Assembly (NCBI GenBank): GCA_030684395.1
Contig: JAUXTT010000025.1
Span: 1 to 64,000, forward strand
DNA: 64,000 nt
Direction: 5' to 3'
DNA from: Bacteroidota bacterium
GTDB taxonomy: Bacteria; Bacteroidota; Bacteroidia; B-17B0; Aurantibacillaceae
Part shown: positions 41,604 through 50,852 of the stretch, piece after piece
Layout of the letters: the number at the start of each line of letters is the position of its first letter
Position numbering within the stretch: the stretch's first letter is position 1
Made by a program: the position numbers and the translations under genes
Notes under the pieces: generated by a model
Told to the model about the DNA's origin: nothing
The model's input: the letters and a program-made list of their open reading frames with translations, nothing else
Databases searched by the model: none

Positions 41604-42977
41604 ATGCTTAACAAACTAAAATCGATTTTCAAATCTCCTTCGCTGATTGTTATTATTGCTATAATACCTTTTGTATTGGGAGTAAACAACAACTTAAGCA
41701 AATGGAAATCGAAAAATGTAATCAAATGGGACGCGATTAGTTACTACTCCTATTTACCCGCCGCCTTTATTGAGAAAGACCTCATGCTTAGTTTTATTAC
41801 CGATTCCACTGAAGCGTATTACGTGAGTAATGATCTGTACTGGCCTCAAAAAACAGAGAATGGGAACAGGATTATTAAAACTTCGATGGGAATGGCAGTT
41901 CTGTATTCTCCCTTCTTTTTTGCGGCTCATGCTTTAGCCCCTGCAAACGAAGCAAATGGGTTTTCAGAAATATATCACCTTGCAATTTTACTTTCAGGTT
42001 TGTTCTATCTGATTATTGGTTTACTCTATTTGCGAAAAGCACTGCTTTTGTTTTATTCGGAAAAAATAACGGCTATTACATTAGTAGCAATTTATTTTGC
42101 GACCAACCTACTCTGTTACTCAATATTGGGAGCTACCATGAGTCACGAATACAATTTTTGTTTGTTCGCTGCTTTCCTCTACTTCTCTATTCAATGGTAT
42201 AAGCAGCAAAAACTAAAGTACCTGTTGGTAATGGCGTTGGTTTTTGGTTTATTGGTATTGGTGAGACCAGTAAACATATTGCTCTTTCTTGCTTTTCTAT
42301 TATATGATATAAAAGGAATTTCTTCATTCAAAGAAAGGATTCTCTTTCTTCTAAAAAACACCAAACACTTATTATTATTTGCCCTGATAATCTTTTTGAT
42401 CTTTTTACCCCAATTACTGTACTGGAAATACGTAACAGGTTCTTATTTCTTCAATTCCTACGTAGGCGAACGTTTTTATTTTTTACAACCCCATCTTATT
42501 GATTGTTTAATTGGTTTCCGGAAAGGTTGGCTGATCTACACACCAGTGATGTTATTTGCGTTGGCAGGAATTTATTTTTTAAGAAAGACAAAGAGTCCTT
42601 TCTTCATAAGTGCTATTATTTTGCTTCCCCTTTATTTCTATATTGTTTCCAGCTGGTGGTGCTGGTGGTACGGTGGCTCCTTTGGCTTGAGAGCTATGAT
42701 CGATCTTTATCCTCTTTTAGCTTTTGCATTAGCCGCATTTTTCTCTTCAGTGCTTTATCGGAAAAAATTCTCTTCTAAACTCACAGGAGTGTTTATTGGA
42801 ATTTTTATTGCACTCAATTTATTTCAAACCATGCAGTATCATTATAACATCATTCACTTCGACAGCATGACTATGAAAGCTTATTTCAATTCCTTCGGAA
42901 AAACAAGTAAAGCTGATTGTGACCGGGATTTATTAAAAAGCCCTGATTACGCTAAGGCGATGAAAGGCGAGGAGTAA
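41604..42977 (+). CDS. Multi-pass membrane protein, GT-C glycosyltransferase-like
   Basis: 457 residues with about ten hydrophobic segments. The first extracytoplasmic loop has IKWDAISYYSYLPAAF, where the Asp after the first helix corresponds to the catalytic position of GT-C (ArnT/PMT-like) enzymes that use lipid-linked sugars. Later segments include ATNLLCYSILGATMSHEYNF and YIVSSWWCWWYGGSFGLRAMI. Most likely it moves a sugar from polyprenyl phosphate onto a periplasmic acceptor, but the donor and acceptor are not readable. It is 21 bases after the FKBP gene. Confidence 0.75.
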   Translation: MLNKLKSIFKSPSLIVIIAIIPFVLGVNNNLSKWKSKNVIKWDAISYYSYLPAAFIEKDLMLSFITDSTEAYYVSNDLYWPQKTENGNRIIKTSMGMAVLYSPFFFAAHALAPANEANGFSEIYHLAILLSGLFYLIIGLLYLRKALLLFYSEKITAITLVAIYFATNLLCYSILGATMSHEYNFCLFAAFLYFSIQWYKQQKLKYLLVMALVFGLLVLVRPVNILLFLAFLLYDIKGISSFKERILFLLKNTKHLLLFALIIFLIFLPQLLYWKYVTGSYFFNSYVGERFYFLQPHLIDCLIGFRKGWLIYTPVMLFALAGIYFLRKTKSPFFISAIILLPLYFYIVSSWWCWWYGGSFGLRAMIDLYPLLAFALAAFFSSVLYRKKFSSKLTGVFIGIFIALNLFQTMQYHYNIIHFDSMTMKAYFNSFGKTSKADCDRDLLKSPDYAKAMKGEE

Positions 42978-43029
42978 GTAAAATAATTCCGGGTTTAATA
43001 AACCATTAATTTGCATACTTTGCTACAAA

Positions 43030-44685
43030 TTAATCCTCGAAATAGGCAGTTTTGAAATCGGTGGAAATATAGCCCATTGGGCTTAAAAACATTTTCAGTT
43101 CCCGATCGTAACTGATGCGATGATTTATTAAACCCTTAACTTCCCCATCACAGGTATAACACGGAAATGTATTGATCAATCCCCCCTTTTTATCAAATGC
43201 TTTTGCACCATCCACGTTTACTTCATACCTAACATTACCATTAAGGTCTATTACAACAGACTGATCAGCAGATAGCGTTTTTTTATTGATTGGATCAGTT
43301 GATATTACATTCTTTTCATTTCTTAGCACTGGTGTGGAATTAAGAATGATCAGCGTGTCTGCATCGGTAATCACACAATCAAAATCATTGGGAGTAACAC
43401 GTGTTAAAGCAAGTTCTTCTTTTTTATTTCCGTTCTTGTCTGTCATGCTGTTCAGAAATTGGTTGAATGAATGTACTATGGCCCCCGTTGGTTTCCCGTT
43501 TATATCAACGATATAATATTTGTCGAAACAGGTTGAATCGTTCAGAAACCTAAACCCCATTCTCGAATGTACGCCTAGTTTCTCTTTAGTCCACAATGTA
43601 CTAAATGCATCATCGCCTCTGAATTTTTCGGTCTTTTTTTGCACTTCAGTTAATTCTCTTTTTTTACCGGTCAATAAATTTACACTTACTTCCCGGTCAT
43701 CATCCGTTTGAGCAAACGCAATACCGTTAGAAACAGAAGAACCCCAAACAAACACACCGGGGAAGAACGCCCTACGCTTAAGGTCGTAATACCGCATGGT
43801 ACTATCATTGTACTTGACTCTCACAAAACGATCGGAAGCATAATGAATCACAACAGAATCAAGCACTACTTTTCCGCTTGTGTCGACAATACAATTTTGA
43901 TTGTAAGCCAGACCATAAAAGAAATCGGAAAATGCACTGTTATAAACCGGCGATACAATCTCTTTTCCACTCATGTTTATGAATCCAGCCTTTTTATTTT
44001 CAACAACACGGATAAGTGGATTTCCTTCCAGATACTGAAGGTCAATTTCATCATACCCTTTTGTCCCTATTTGTTTTCCTCCATTCGAAAGAAATTTTTT
44101 CGACCCCTTTCCGTTTTTTTTACCGACAATGAAAACTCCTTTCACTAAATGCGGTTCAGGGATCGCTTCATAAAACACTTTTAACTTCACCTCTCCAGGT
44201 ACAAATACATCTTTATACTCCTTCCATCCCGGGTTAATTGCCGCTTTTTTTCCTGTTTTATCAATAAGATAGTGGTTTCCGTTTTTCATTTTCACACAAG
44301 CTATACCTCTATAAAAATCAGAAGCATATTCATATTGAAATGGTATCACAACCTTATTATTCAAATCAATATAGCCATATAAAAGTTTTTCATTCTTTGC
44401 CATCAGTAGCCCTTCAGAAACAGGGTGCAGATCAGTATACAAACAGGGAATAAGCTCTTCACCTTTTTCATCAATCATTCCAAGTTTGTTATTTTTTATC
44501 ACAAGAGCATAGCCTTTCTTAAAAAGTGTTACCTTTTCATATTGAGGCTTTACAATCAGGCTTTTATCTGTGGTACAAAAGCCCTGTAGATTTCCTTTAT
44601 GATAAGGAATAAGATCTTGCCCGCATACAACCAAATTAGTTAACACCAAAAAAAATAGTGCGATTGATCTATTCTGTATGTTCAT
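43030..44685 (-). CDS. Secreted WG-repeat protein
   Basis: 551 residues from MNIQNRSIALFF, with a signal peptide ending near VVCGQD. The N-terminal half has several WG beta-leucine-type repeats (YEKVTLFKKGYALVIKNNKLGMID, YTDLHPVSEGLLMAKNEK, YEYASDFYRGIACVKMKNGN, YNSAFSDFFYGLAYNQ). The second half (about 280-551) is without clear family. WG-repeat proteins are common on Bacteroidota surfaces and of unknown binding role. The frame extends to 44718, but that adds no recognisable sequence. It is convergent with the membrane gene and lies 85 bases after a SpoIIE phosphatase gene. Confidence 0.82.
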   Translation of the reverse strand: MNIQNRSIALFFLVLTNLVVCGQDLIPYHKGNLQGFCTTDKSLIVKPQYEKVTLFKKGYALVIKNNKLGMIDEKGEELIPCLYTDLHPVSEGLLMAKNEKLLYGYIDLNNKVVIPFQYEYASDFYRGIACVKMKNGNHYLIDKTGKKAAINPGWKEYKDVFVPGEVKLKVFYEAIPEPHLVKGVFIVGKKNGKGSKKFLSNGGKQIGTKGYDEIDLQYLEGNPLIRVVENKKAGFINMSGKEIVSPVYNSAFSDFFYGLAYNQNCIVDTSGKVVLDSVVIHYASDRFVRVKYNDSTMRYYDLKRRAFFPGVFVWGSSVSNGIAFAQTDDDREVSVNLLTGKKRELTEVQKKTEKFRGDDAFSTLWTKEKLGVHSRMGFRFLNDSTCFDKYYIVDINGKPTGAIVHSFNQFLNSMTDKNGNKKEELALTRVTPNDFDCVITDADTLIILNSTPVLRNEKNVISTDPINKKTLSADQSVVIDLNGNVRYEVNVDGAKAFDKKGGLINTFPCYTCDGEVKGLINHRISYDRELKMFLSPMGYISTDFKTAYFED

Positions 44686-44770
44686 TATCGTTACTGTTTT
44701 GTAATAGTTTAATTCCAATAATCAACACGCCATCTATCCAAACGAGTAGCCAGGATTGTGACTTTGCAAA

Positions 44771-46807
44771 TTATAAGCGAATGCCTATAATGCACACGTC
44801 ATCAACCTGCTCCAAATCACCGCGCCAGCTTTCGAATGCGGTATGTAATTTTTCACGTTGGGCCGACAGTTCCTCGCTATTCATATTTATTATCAGCTCA
44901 TTCAGAGGCTTGTATTTAAATTTCTTTCCCTTTGGTCCTCCAAATTGATCAGCAAAGCCATCCGTATATAAATACAAAATATCCCCTCCTTTATGATTTA
45001 TTGTATATAAATTAAAACCCTCATTTCGTTCACCTACACCAACAGGCATTTTATCAGCCGGTAACTGGATCAATTCATTATTTTGAATGATAACCGGTTT
45101 ATTGTTTGCTGCAGCATAAGTTATTTGTTTTGTATGAAGATCCACACATAATAGGACTCCGTCGAAACCATCCTTTTGGCCTTCTTTACTAATGGTGGAA
45201 GTTAAGCGCGTTCTTACATAATTAAAAATTTTATCGGGTGCGGTAATATCCTTTTCGTTAATGGCTTCACTCAAAAAACCAATATTCAACAAACTCATAA
45301 AAGCTCCGGGAACACCATGCCCTGTACTGTCGCAAACTGCCAGATAAAATTTCTTATGGCTTTTAGTAGCCCAGTAAAAATCGCCGCTTACAATATCTTT
45401 TGGATTAAAGTAGATGAAATTCTGTGGAATAAATTCATTCAAAAAATCAGTATGTGCCAGTAGAGAATACTGAATTCGTTTTGCATAATTAATTGAATCA
45501 ACAATTTCTTTTTGCTTTTCTTCAATGATATGATTTTTTGTTTCTACCAGCTCCTTTTGCTGAGTAATTATTTTGTTTGCCCTCTTATTTTGGCGCAAGC
45601 TGCTGTATATAAATAACAAAAACACAAGTAAGAGAAACAAGCCTCCAACCACCGACCAAATAATAATTTTCTGAACCCGTTCTCTTTCCTTACCAATTGC
45701 TTTTTCTTTATCGTGCTGTTCCAAAAGTATTGCCTCCTTTTTTTCGAACACGTATTTCATTTGGCTCTTCATACTTTCCCTATGATTAGCTTCATTGGTT
45801 ATGCTATCTCTGTAGATAATAAACTGTTTATAATGTTCAAATGCACTTGCATAATTTCCGTACGCCGAGTCAATTTGAGAATACAATCGTTCCGCATTTC
45901 TGATATTATCGGGAAAGCCCAATTCCCTGGAAAGTACCAATGAGCTATCAGTATAAGACTTCGCTAAATTCAAATTTTGCTTTGCTTTTGATGAGCCGTT
46001 ATACATTTTAAGATACACCACTCCCAAATTATGTAAGGAAGCAGCATAACCTTGTTTGTCACCTATTTCTTTTCTAATAGCCAAACTCTTTGCGTAGTAA
46101 TCAAGGGTTTTAGGAATATCACCCTGATTAAAATAAATTGCTCCTAAATTATTAAGCGAATAAGAAATACCCTGTTTGTCCCCGATTTCCTCTTGCAGTT
46201 TTAAGCTCCGGTTACTGAAATCCAGTGCCTCTTTCATCTTACCTAACATGTAATAGAGGTTCCCGATATTATTGAGCGAATTTGCAATATCTTCCTTGAT
46301 ACCCAGTTCTTCTCTGATCTTTAAACTCTTTAAATAATAATCCAATGCTTTTTCCTTATCATTTTGATAATAGTAAATCACACCTATATTACTCAGGGCT
46401 TCAGCTATCCCCTGCTTATCATTTATCTCTTCCTGAATTTTGAGGCTTCTCCCGAAATAATCGAGAGCCTTGGGAATATCCCCCTGATTATTGTAAATGA
46501 AACCAACATTGTTAAATGCATCTGCCAATCCCTCTTTACCAACCTGTTTAATGCGTACATTTTTATTCTGCGCCACTTTTTCCGAAAGCTGAAGAAGCTG
46601 CTCGTTATACACCGGCCAAACATTATCATCACTAATATTTTCTACCAATTGTTCTAATATAAAAATCTTAGAGGTATCTTCCTTCTCATTACTCAATGCC
46701 AGTTTCAAGGAATCAATGTTTTGAGCAAAAAAAGAGTTGCAATTGGCAAAGATTGAGATGAGCAGAATTAATGTATTTGCCTTTAAGTGTAGCACAGGTT
46801 GCATCAT
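44771..46807 (-). CDS. TPR-repeat, membrane-anchored SpoIIE (PP2C) phosphatase
   Basis: 678 residues. Signal or N-terminal anchor, then about seven TPRs (about 70-330; the theme AxxxNNIGxxYxxQGDxxKALDYYxxSLKI repeats), one membrane helix (about 385-405), a coiled coil (ELVETKNHIIEEKQKEIVDS) and a C-terminal SpoIIE domain. The latter has VSGDFYWATK, VCDSTGHGVPGAFMSLLNIG, KDGFDGVLLCVDL and YLYTDGFADQFGG, with metal-binding Asp residues. TPRs would lie in the periplasm, phosphatase inside. Such phosphatases usually act on anti-sigma antagonist proteins; no such partner is next to it. A close paralogue is divergently transcribed 185 bases away. Confidence 0.93.
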   Translation of the reverse strand: MMQPVLHLKANTLILLISIFANCNSFFAQNIDSLKLALSNEKEDTSKIFILEQLVENISDDNVWPVYNEQLLQLSEKVAQNKNVRIKQVGKEGLADAFNNVGFIYNNQGDIPKALDYFGRSLKIQEEINDKQGIAEALSNIGVIYYYQNDKEKALDYYLKSLKIREELGIKEDIANSLNNIGNLYYMLGKMKEALDFSNRSLKLQEEIGDKQGISYSLNNLGAIYFNQGDIPKTLDYYAKSLAIRKEIGDKQGYAASLHNLGVVYLKMYNGSSKAKQNLNLAKSYTDSSLVLSRELGFPDNIRNAERLYSQIDSAYGNYASAFEHYKQFIIYRDSITNEANHRESMKSQMKYVFEKKEAILLEQHDKEKAIGKERERVQKIIIWSVVGGLFLLLVFLLFIYSSLRQNKRANKIITQQKELVETKNHIIEEKQKEIVDSINYAKRIQYSLLAHTDFLNEFIPQNFIYFNPKDIVSGDFYWATKSHKKFYLAVCDSTGHGVPGAFMSLLNIGFLSEAINEKDITAPDKIFNYVRTRLTSTISKEGQKDGFDGVLLCVDLHTKQITYAAANNKPVIIQNNELIQLPADKMPVGVGERNEGFNLYTINHKGGDILYLYTDGFADQFGGPKGKKFKYKPLNELIINMNSEELSAQREKLHTAFESWRGDLEQVDDVCIIGIRL

Positions 46808-46992
46808 TTAAATGAACATGATAGTTTGTCCACTCTCGTAAAAATAAGAAAAAATGTTCAGGATGTATAAAGGCCATAAATTTAAACCTATTTACCCTGC
46901 ATACTATGTACGAAGGAGCCACAAAAAACACAAACAAAATTAGCCGGATAATATTTCCTATTAACAAACCTGCTTTGTATATTTATACTATC

Positions 46993-49263
46993 ATGAAATG
47001 TAAAGGTATGTTGAAGAAAATAGTGCTCTCACTTATTTTATGTTGCCCGCTTGGTTATTCATTACAAGCTGATGGAGAACTCGACTCACTAAAGCAAGCC
47101 CTGAAAAAAGCAAAGCACGACACTACCATCGGGCAGATCTATAACAATATAGGAATGGCATATTATTTATATGCTCCGGACTCTGCTTATTATTTCTGGG
47201 AGAAATCGCTAAAACTGGCAAACACTAATCTTACCAAAGCAAACTCTGCGTTAAAAAATGCTTTTTTATATAACAAAGCTGAGGCACTAGGAAGCCTTGG
47301 TTTTATTGACCACGGAAGAGGAAATATTGATTTAGCTGTTGTCAGATATAAAGAATCAGCCGAAATCTTCGCGCAGTTAAAAGACACTTTAAGTTCGGCA
47401 ACTGTTTATAACAATACCGCCAACGTATATATGAACGATGGCAGGTTAAAAGAATCGATGGAACTTTTTGACAAGGCTGGAAAGTATTTCGCCATAGGCA
47501 AAAGCGCTGAAGGTATGTCGATGGTATTACAAAACAAAGCGTTGATATACAAAAACACAGGAAACATTAAAAAGGCTATTGAACTATATAACAGAAGCCT
47601 CAAAATACGCGATTCCGTAAGTGATTCGCTTGGTCTCGGGCATTCGTATTACGAATTAGGGATCATTCATAACATTCAAAATGATCTCCCAAAAGCAAAG
47701 GAGCTTTTATCCAAGAGTCTTGCAATCAGAAAAAAACTCAAAGACTTTGACGGCATTGGTGCTTCCTTAAACGAATTGGGCATGATCTACTTCAAAGAGA
47801 AGAACGATTCTTGTTTGTGGTTTTTCAGGGAGAGCATCAAATACAGAAAGCAAAGCAGTCAGGTTGGACTTGGCTTCTGTTATTCAAGTATAGGCTCCTA
47901 TTATCTTGATAAAGGAATGTTAGATTCTGCCCTGATAAATTTTCATACTTCACTTGACTACCGTATAAAATCAAATGAGAAAAAAGGACAATCACTTTCT
48001 TATTATCAGATTGGCAATGCCTTGTTTTTAAAAGGAAACATTAAAGATGCCACTACCAATGCTGAAAAAGCCTATCAACTTGGAAAGGAAAATAATTACC
48101 TGGAGAATATTAATAAAGCTTCCCGCTTGCTAAGTACTATCTACAAAAAAACCGGGGACTATAAAAAATCACTTGATTATTATGAGATCTACAAAACAAG
48201 TTCAGATAGTTTATTGAACAAAGAAACAAAACGTAAAACAATTGAGTCGGACATGAATTTCGACTTCTACAAAAAAACGGCTGCGGATAGCATTAAAGCA
48301 GTGGAAAGTAAAAAAGTACTGAGCGCTCAGATTGAAAAAGAAAAAACTCAAAAATATGCCTTATATAGCGGGTTGGCTCTTGTACTTGTATTTGCCCTGT
48401 TTATTTTCAACCGCTTTAAGGTTACTCAAAAACAGAAACAGATTATTGAATTAAAGGAACAGGAAACACAAAAACAAAATGAGGTTATAACTTTCCAAAA
48501 GCACATTGTAGAAGAAAAACAAAAAGAGATCCTCGATTCTATCAACTACGCAAAGCGTATTCAACAAACTTTATTAGCTCACGAAGATTTTCTCCGCGAT
48601 AACATTGTCAACCATTTTGTATTTTTTAAACCCAAGGATATAGTTTCAGGAGATTTTTACTGGGCCACTAAAAAAGACAATCTGTTTTACCTCGCTGTTT
48701 GTGATAGTACCGGCCACGGCGTTCCGGGAGCGTTTATGAGCTTACTCAACATAGGTTTTTTGAGCGAGGCTATTAATGAAAAGGGAATTACCACCCCAAA
48801 TGAAGTATTCGATTTTGTTCGTCAACGCTTAACCGATAGCATTAGTAAAGAAGGACAGAAAGATGGTTTTGATGGCATTTTGCTTTGCATGAATACCGTG
48901 AATAAAACAATATCTTATGTTGCCGCACACAATGCTCCGGTTATAGTGAGCGGTGGAACATTAATAGAATTGGAAGCCGACAAAATGCCGGTTGGTGTAG
49001 GTGAACGAAAACAAGATTTTACCTTACGCCATATTAATTATAAACAAGGCGACACCTTATATCTCTACACCGACGGTTACGCTGATCAGTTTGGCGGGCC
49101 TAAAGGAAAAAAATTTAAATACAAAGCATTAAACGAATTATTGGCTTCTCATAGCAGCAAAGAACTGAAAGATCAAAAACAATTACTGCATACTGCTTTT
49201 GAAAACTGGCAAGGCGATCTGGAACAAGTCGATGATGTTTTGATTATTGGAATGGGACTCTGA
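46993..49263 (+). CDS. TPR-repeat, membrane-anchored SpoIIE (PP2C) phosphatase, paralogue
   Basis: 756 residues from MKCKGMLKKIVL with signal peptide. The same layout as the divergent gene: TPRs (about 60-430), a membrane helix (about 495-515), coiled coil, and a SpoIIE domain with VSGDFYWATKKDN, VCDSTGHGVPGAFMSLLNIG, KDGFDGILLCMN and YLYTDGYADQFGG. The phosphatase domains of the two proteins are almost the same over long stretches, while the TPR halves differ, so they may read different signals and feed the same output. A frame runs upstream to 46906, but lacks a signal-peptide character there, so the ATG at 46993 is chosen. Confidence 0.93.
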   Translation: MKCKGMLKKIVLSLILCCPLGYSLQADGELDSLKQALKKAKHDTTIGQIYNNIGMAYYLYAPDSAYYFWEKSLKLANTNLTKANSALKNAFLYNKAEALGSLGFIDHGRGNIDLAVVRYKESAEIFAQLKDTLSSATVYNNTANVYMNDGRLKESMELFDKAGKYFAIGKSAEGMSMVLQNKALIYKNTGNIKKAIELYNRSLKIRDSVSDSLGLGHSYYELGIIHNIQNDLPKAKELLSKSLAIRKKLKDFDGIGASLNELGMIYFKEKNDSCLWFFRESIKYRKQSSQVGLGFCYSSIGSYYLDKGMLDSALINFHTSLDYRIKSNEKKGQSLSYYQIGNALFLKGNIKDATTNAEKAYQLGKENNYLENINKASRLLSTIYKKTGDYKKSLDYYEIYKTSSDSLLNKETKRKTIESDMNFDFYKKTAADSIKAVESKKVLSAQIEKEKTQKYALYSGLALVLVFALFIFNRFKVTQKQKQIIELKEQETQKQNEVITFQKHIVEEKQKEILDSINYAKRIQQTLLAHEDFLRDNIVNHFVFFKPKDIVSGDFYWATKKDNLFYLAVCDSTGHGVPGAFMSLLNIGFLSEAINEKGITTPNEVFDFVRQRLTDSISKEGQKDGFDGILLCMNTVNKTISYVAAHNAPVIVSGGTLIELEADKMPVGVGERKQDFTLRHINYKQGDTLYLYTDGYADQFGGPKGKKFKYKALNELLASHSSKELKDQKQLLHTAFENWQGDLEQVDDVLIIGMGL

Positions 49264-49275
49264 TTAAAAAACCTC

Positions 49276-49482
49276 CTACACTATTATTAGTTTCTCCTTA
49301 AGAGCATACTTTACTAAACCAACTGCATTTTTTGTTGCTGTTTTTTTGTGAATATTCTTCCGGTGCGTATCAACAGTTCCTACCGTTATATCAAGTGTTT
49401 TTGCTATTTGAGAACTTGAGTATTCGTTTTCAATTATTAAACGAAGTATTTCAATTTCTCTTGGACTAAGTGATGCTTGCAT
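49276..49482 (-). CDS. Stand-alone LuxR-type helix-turn-helix protein
   Basis: 68 residues, only a GerE/LuxR DNA-binding domain: LSPREIEILRLIIENEYSSSQIAKTL then ITVGTVDTHRKNIHKKTATKNAVGLV. The receiver domain that normally precedes it is missing. The sequence closely follows the last 60 residues of the NarL-type regulator at 58328-58981 (SSSQIAEKLFISTGTVDTHR...). It could be a solo regulator of the T9SS/tail-fibre operon or a remnant of a larger regulator. Convergent with the SpoIIE paralogue, 12 bases apart. Confidence 0.82.
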   Translation of the reverse strand: MQASLSPREIEILRLIIENEYSSSQIAKTLDITVGTVDTHRKNIHKKTATKNAVGLVKYALKEKLIIV

Positions 49483-49631
49483 ATAGTTTATATTTACACG
49501 TAATTTAAAAACAAATTAATCCCAATTATCAAGATGCTCAAGCAAGGTTATGCTACAACTAATACATTTGCAAATCAGTTGTTTGTTGCGACAATTATTT
49601 TGTTTAAACCAATCTATTGTTTTCATATTTT

Positions 49632-50852
49632 CTATTGAATTATAATTTTCTTCACCGTTTTGTTTGCTGTAGCCGTGTTATAAAGGGTTAGAAAGTAAAC
49701 ACCCGAAGCAATATCTGCTACATTCAATACATTTATTTGAGCAGCGCTTAGTTTTTCCGAAAAAATTAATTTCCCTTCTGAACTTTGAAGCAAAGCTGTA
49801 TATGACTCACTGATTTCAGTAAATTGAATATGCAGTTGATCACTTACCGGATTAGGATAAACCAGCACTTTTAACTCCTCTGAACAATTGGCTATTCCTA
49901 TTGGCGGGAAATATTCAAATTTTCCATTAAAATCAGTTTGCTTTAACCTGTAATAAACCACATCGCTGTTCCACTCCATCTTATCATCCAAATAAGAATA
50001 ATTACGATAAACAGTTGAACTGCCCGCTCCTGAAATTGTACCGACTGTTTCCCAATTAATTGCATCTCCCGATTTTTCTATCGTGAAAAAATTATTATTT
50101 GTTTCTGTTGCTGTTGTCCAACTAAGCAAAATGTTATTTCCCTCACAGTTTCCTTTAAATGAAATTAATTCTATAGGTAGTATTCCCCCTGAATTAACCA
50201 ACACAAAAGGCGAAAATGAACTCGCACCAAAAACAGTTAAGCCTCCGATGCCACTTGTAACTCCTACAGCAGATCCGAGAGGAAGACTCCATTGGTTTCC
50301 CATCCAGCTTTGTGCATTTAGAATAGCTGTTGGGTTGCTTGTTGTATTTTCTGCTCCACGATAATTAAATGTAACATCAGCGGTAAGTGATGAACTTGCA
50401 ACAATATCCCACCACCTATCGAGCACCGAACCGGTAGCAGATCCTCCATAAATACTACTCATATTGTTGCAGGCTGCAACTGCCGAACTATCAGCAAAAG
50501 GTAAGTTATTAGCGGGTGTTGACCATGTAGAAACTTTTATATCAGTTGAAGTATTGGATATTTTGTTTAACACCAGAGGCAAGTAAGCGGTGGTTGAGTA
50601 TCCTGTAGGGAAAATATAACTTCCCGTGTTTGTTCCCGCTTTCCAACGAATGTAATTGTACTGCGATTCAGTAACAATGTGTCCGCTGTTTCTTACAATT
50701 CCACCGGGTGCCTGCTGATTAACTACTAATTGAATATTGGAACCAAAAGTACCTCCGTTCATAACCATATAAGCCCCATTTATTACCAAAGCATTATTTT
50801 GTGCCTTAGCAATACAACTAAACAAGATCAGTATGTGCAGTAGCTTCTTCAT
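49632..50852 (-). CDS. T9SS-exported protein, unknown, coupled to the tail-fibre gene
   Basis: 406 residues with signal peptide (SCIAKAQ). The middle is beta-rich (NTGSYIFPTGYSTTAYLPLVL, TVFGASSFSPFVLVN), then a common T9SS-protein linker, LPIELISFKGNCEGNNILLS with TETNNNFFTIEKS, and a type A sorting domain (LKVLVYPNPVSDQLHIQF to NKTVKKIIIQ). Its ATG overlaps the stop codon of the 1496-residue tail-fibre gene by one base (TAATG), so the pair is translated together. It may be the partner or carrier of that fibre. Confidence 0.88.
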   Translation of the reverse strand: MKKLLHILILFSCIAKAQNNALVINGAYMVMNGGTFGSNIQLVVNQQAPGGIVRNSGHIVTESQYNYIRWKAGTNTGSYIFPTGYSTTAYLPLVLNKISNTSTDIKVSTWSTPANNLPFADSSAVAACNNMSSIYGGSATGSVLDRWWDIVASSSLTADVTFNYRGAENTTSNPTAILNAQSWMGNQWSLPLGSAVGVTSGIGGLTVFGASSFSPFVLVNSGGILPIELISFKGNCEGNNILLSWTTATETNNNFFTIEKSGDAINWETVGTISGAGSSTVYRNYSYLDDKMEWNSDVVYYRLKQTDFNGKFEYFPPIGIANCSEELKVLVYPNPVSDQLHIQFTEISESYTALLQSSEGKLIFSEKLSAAQINVLNVADIASGVYFLTLYNTATANKTVKKIIIQ

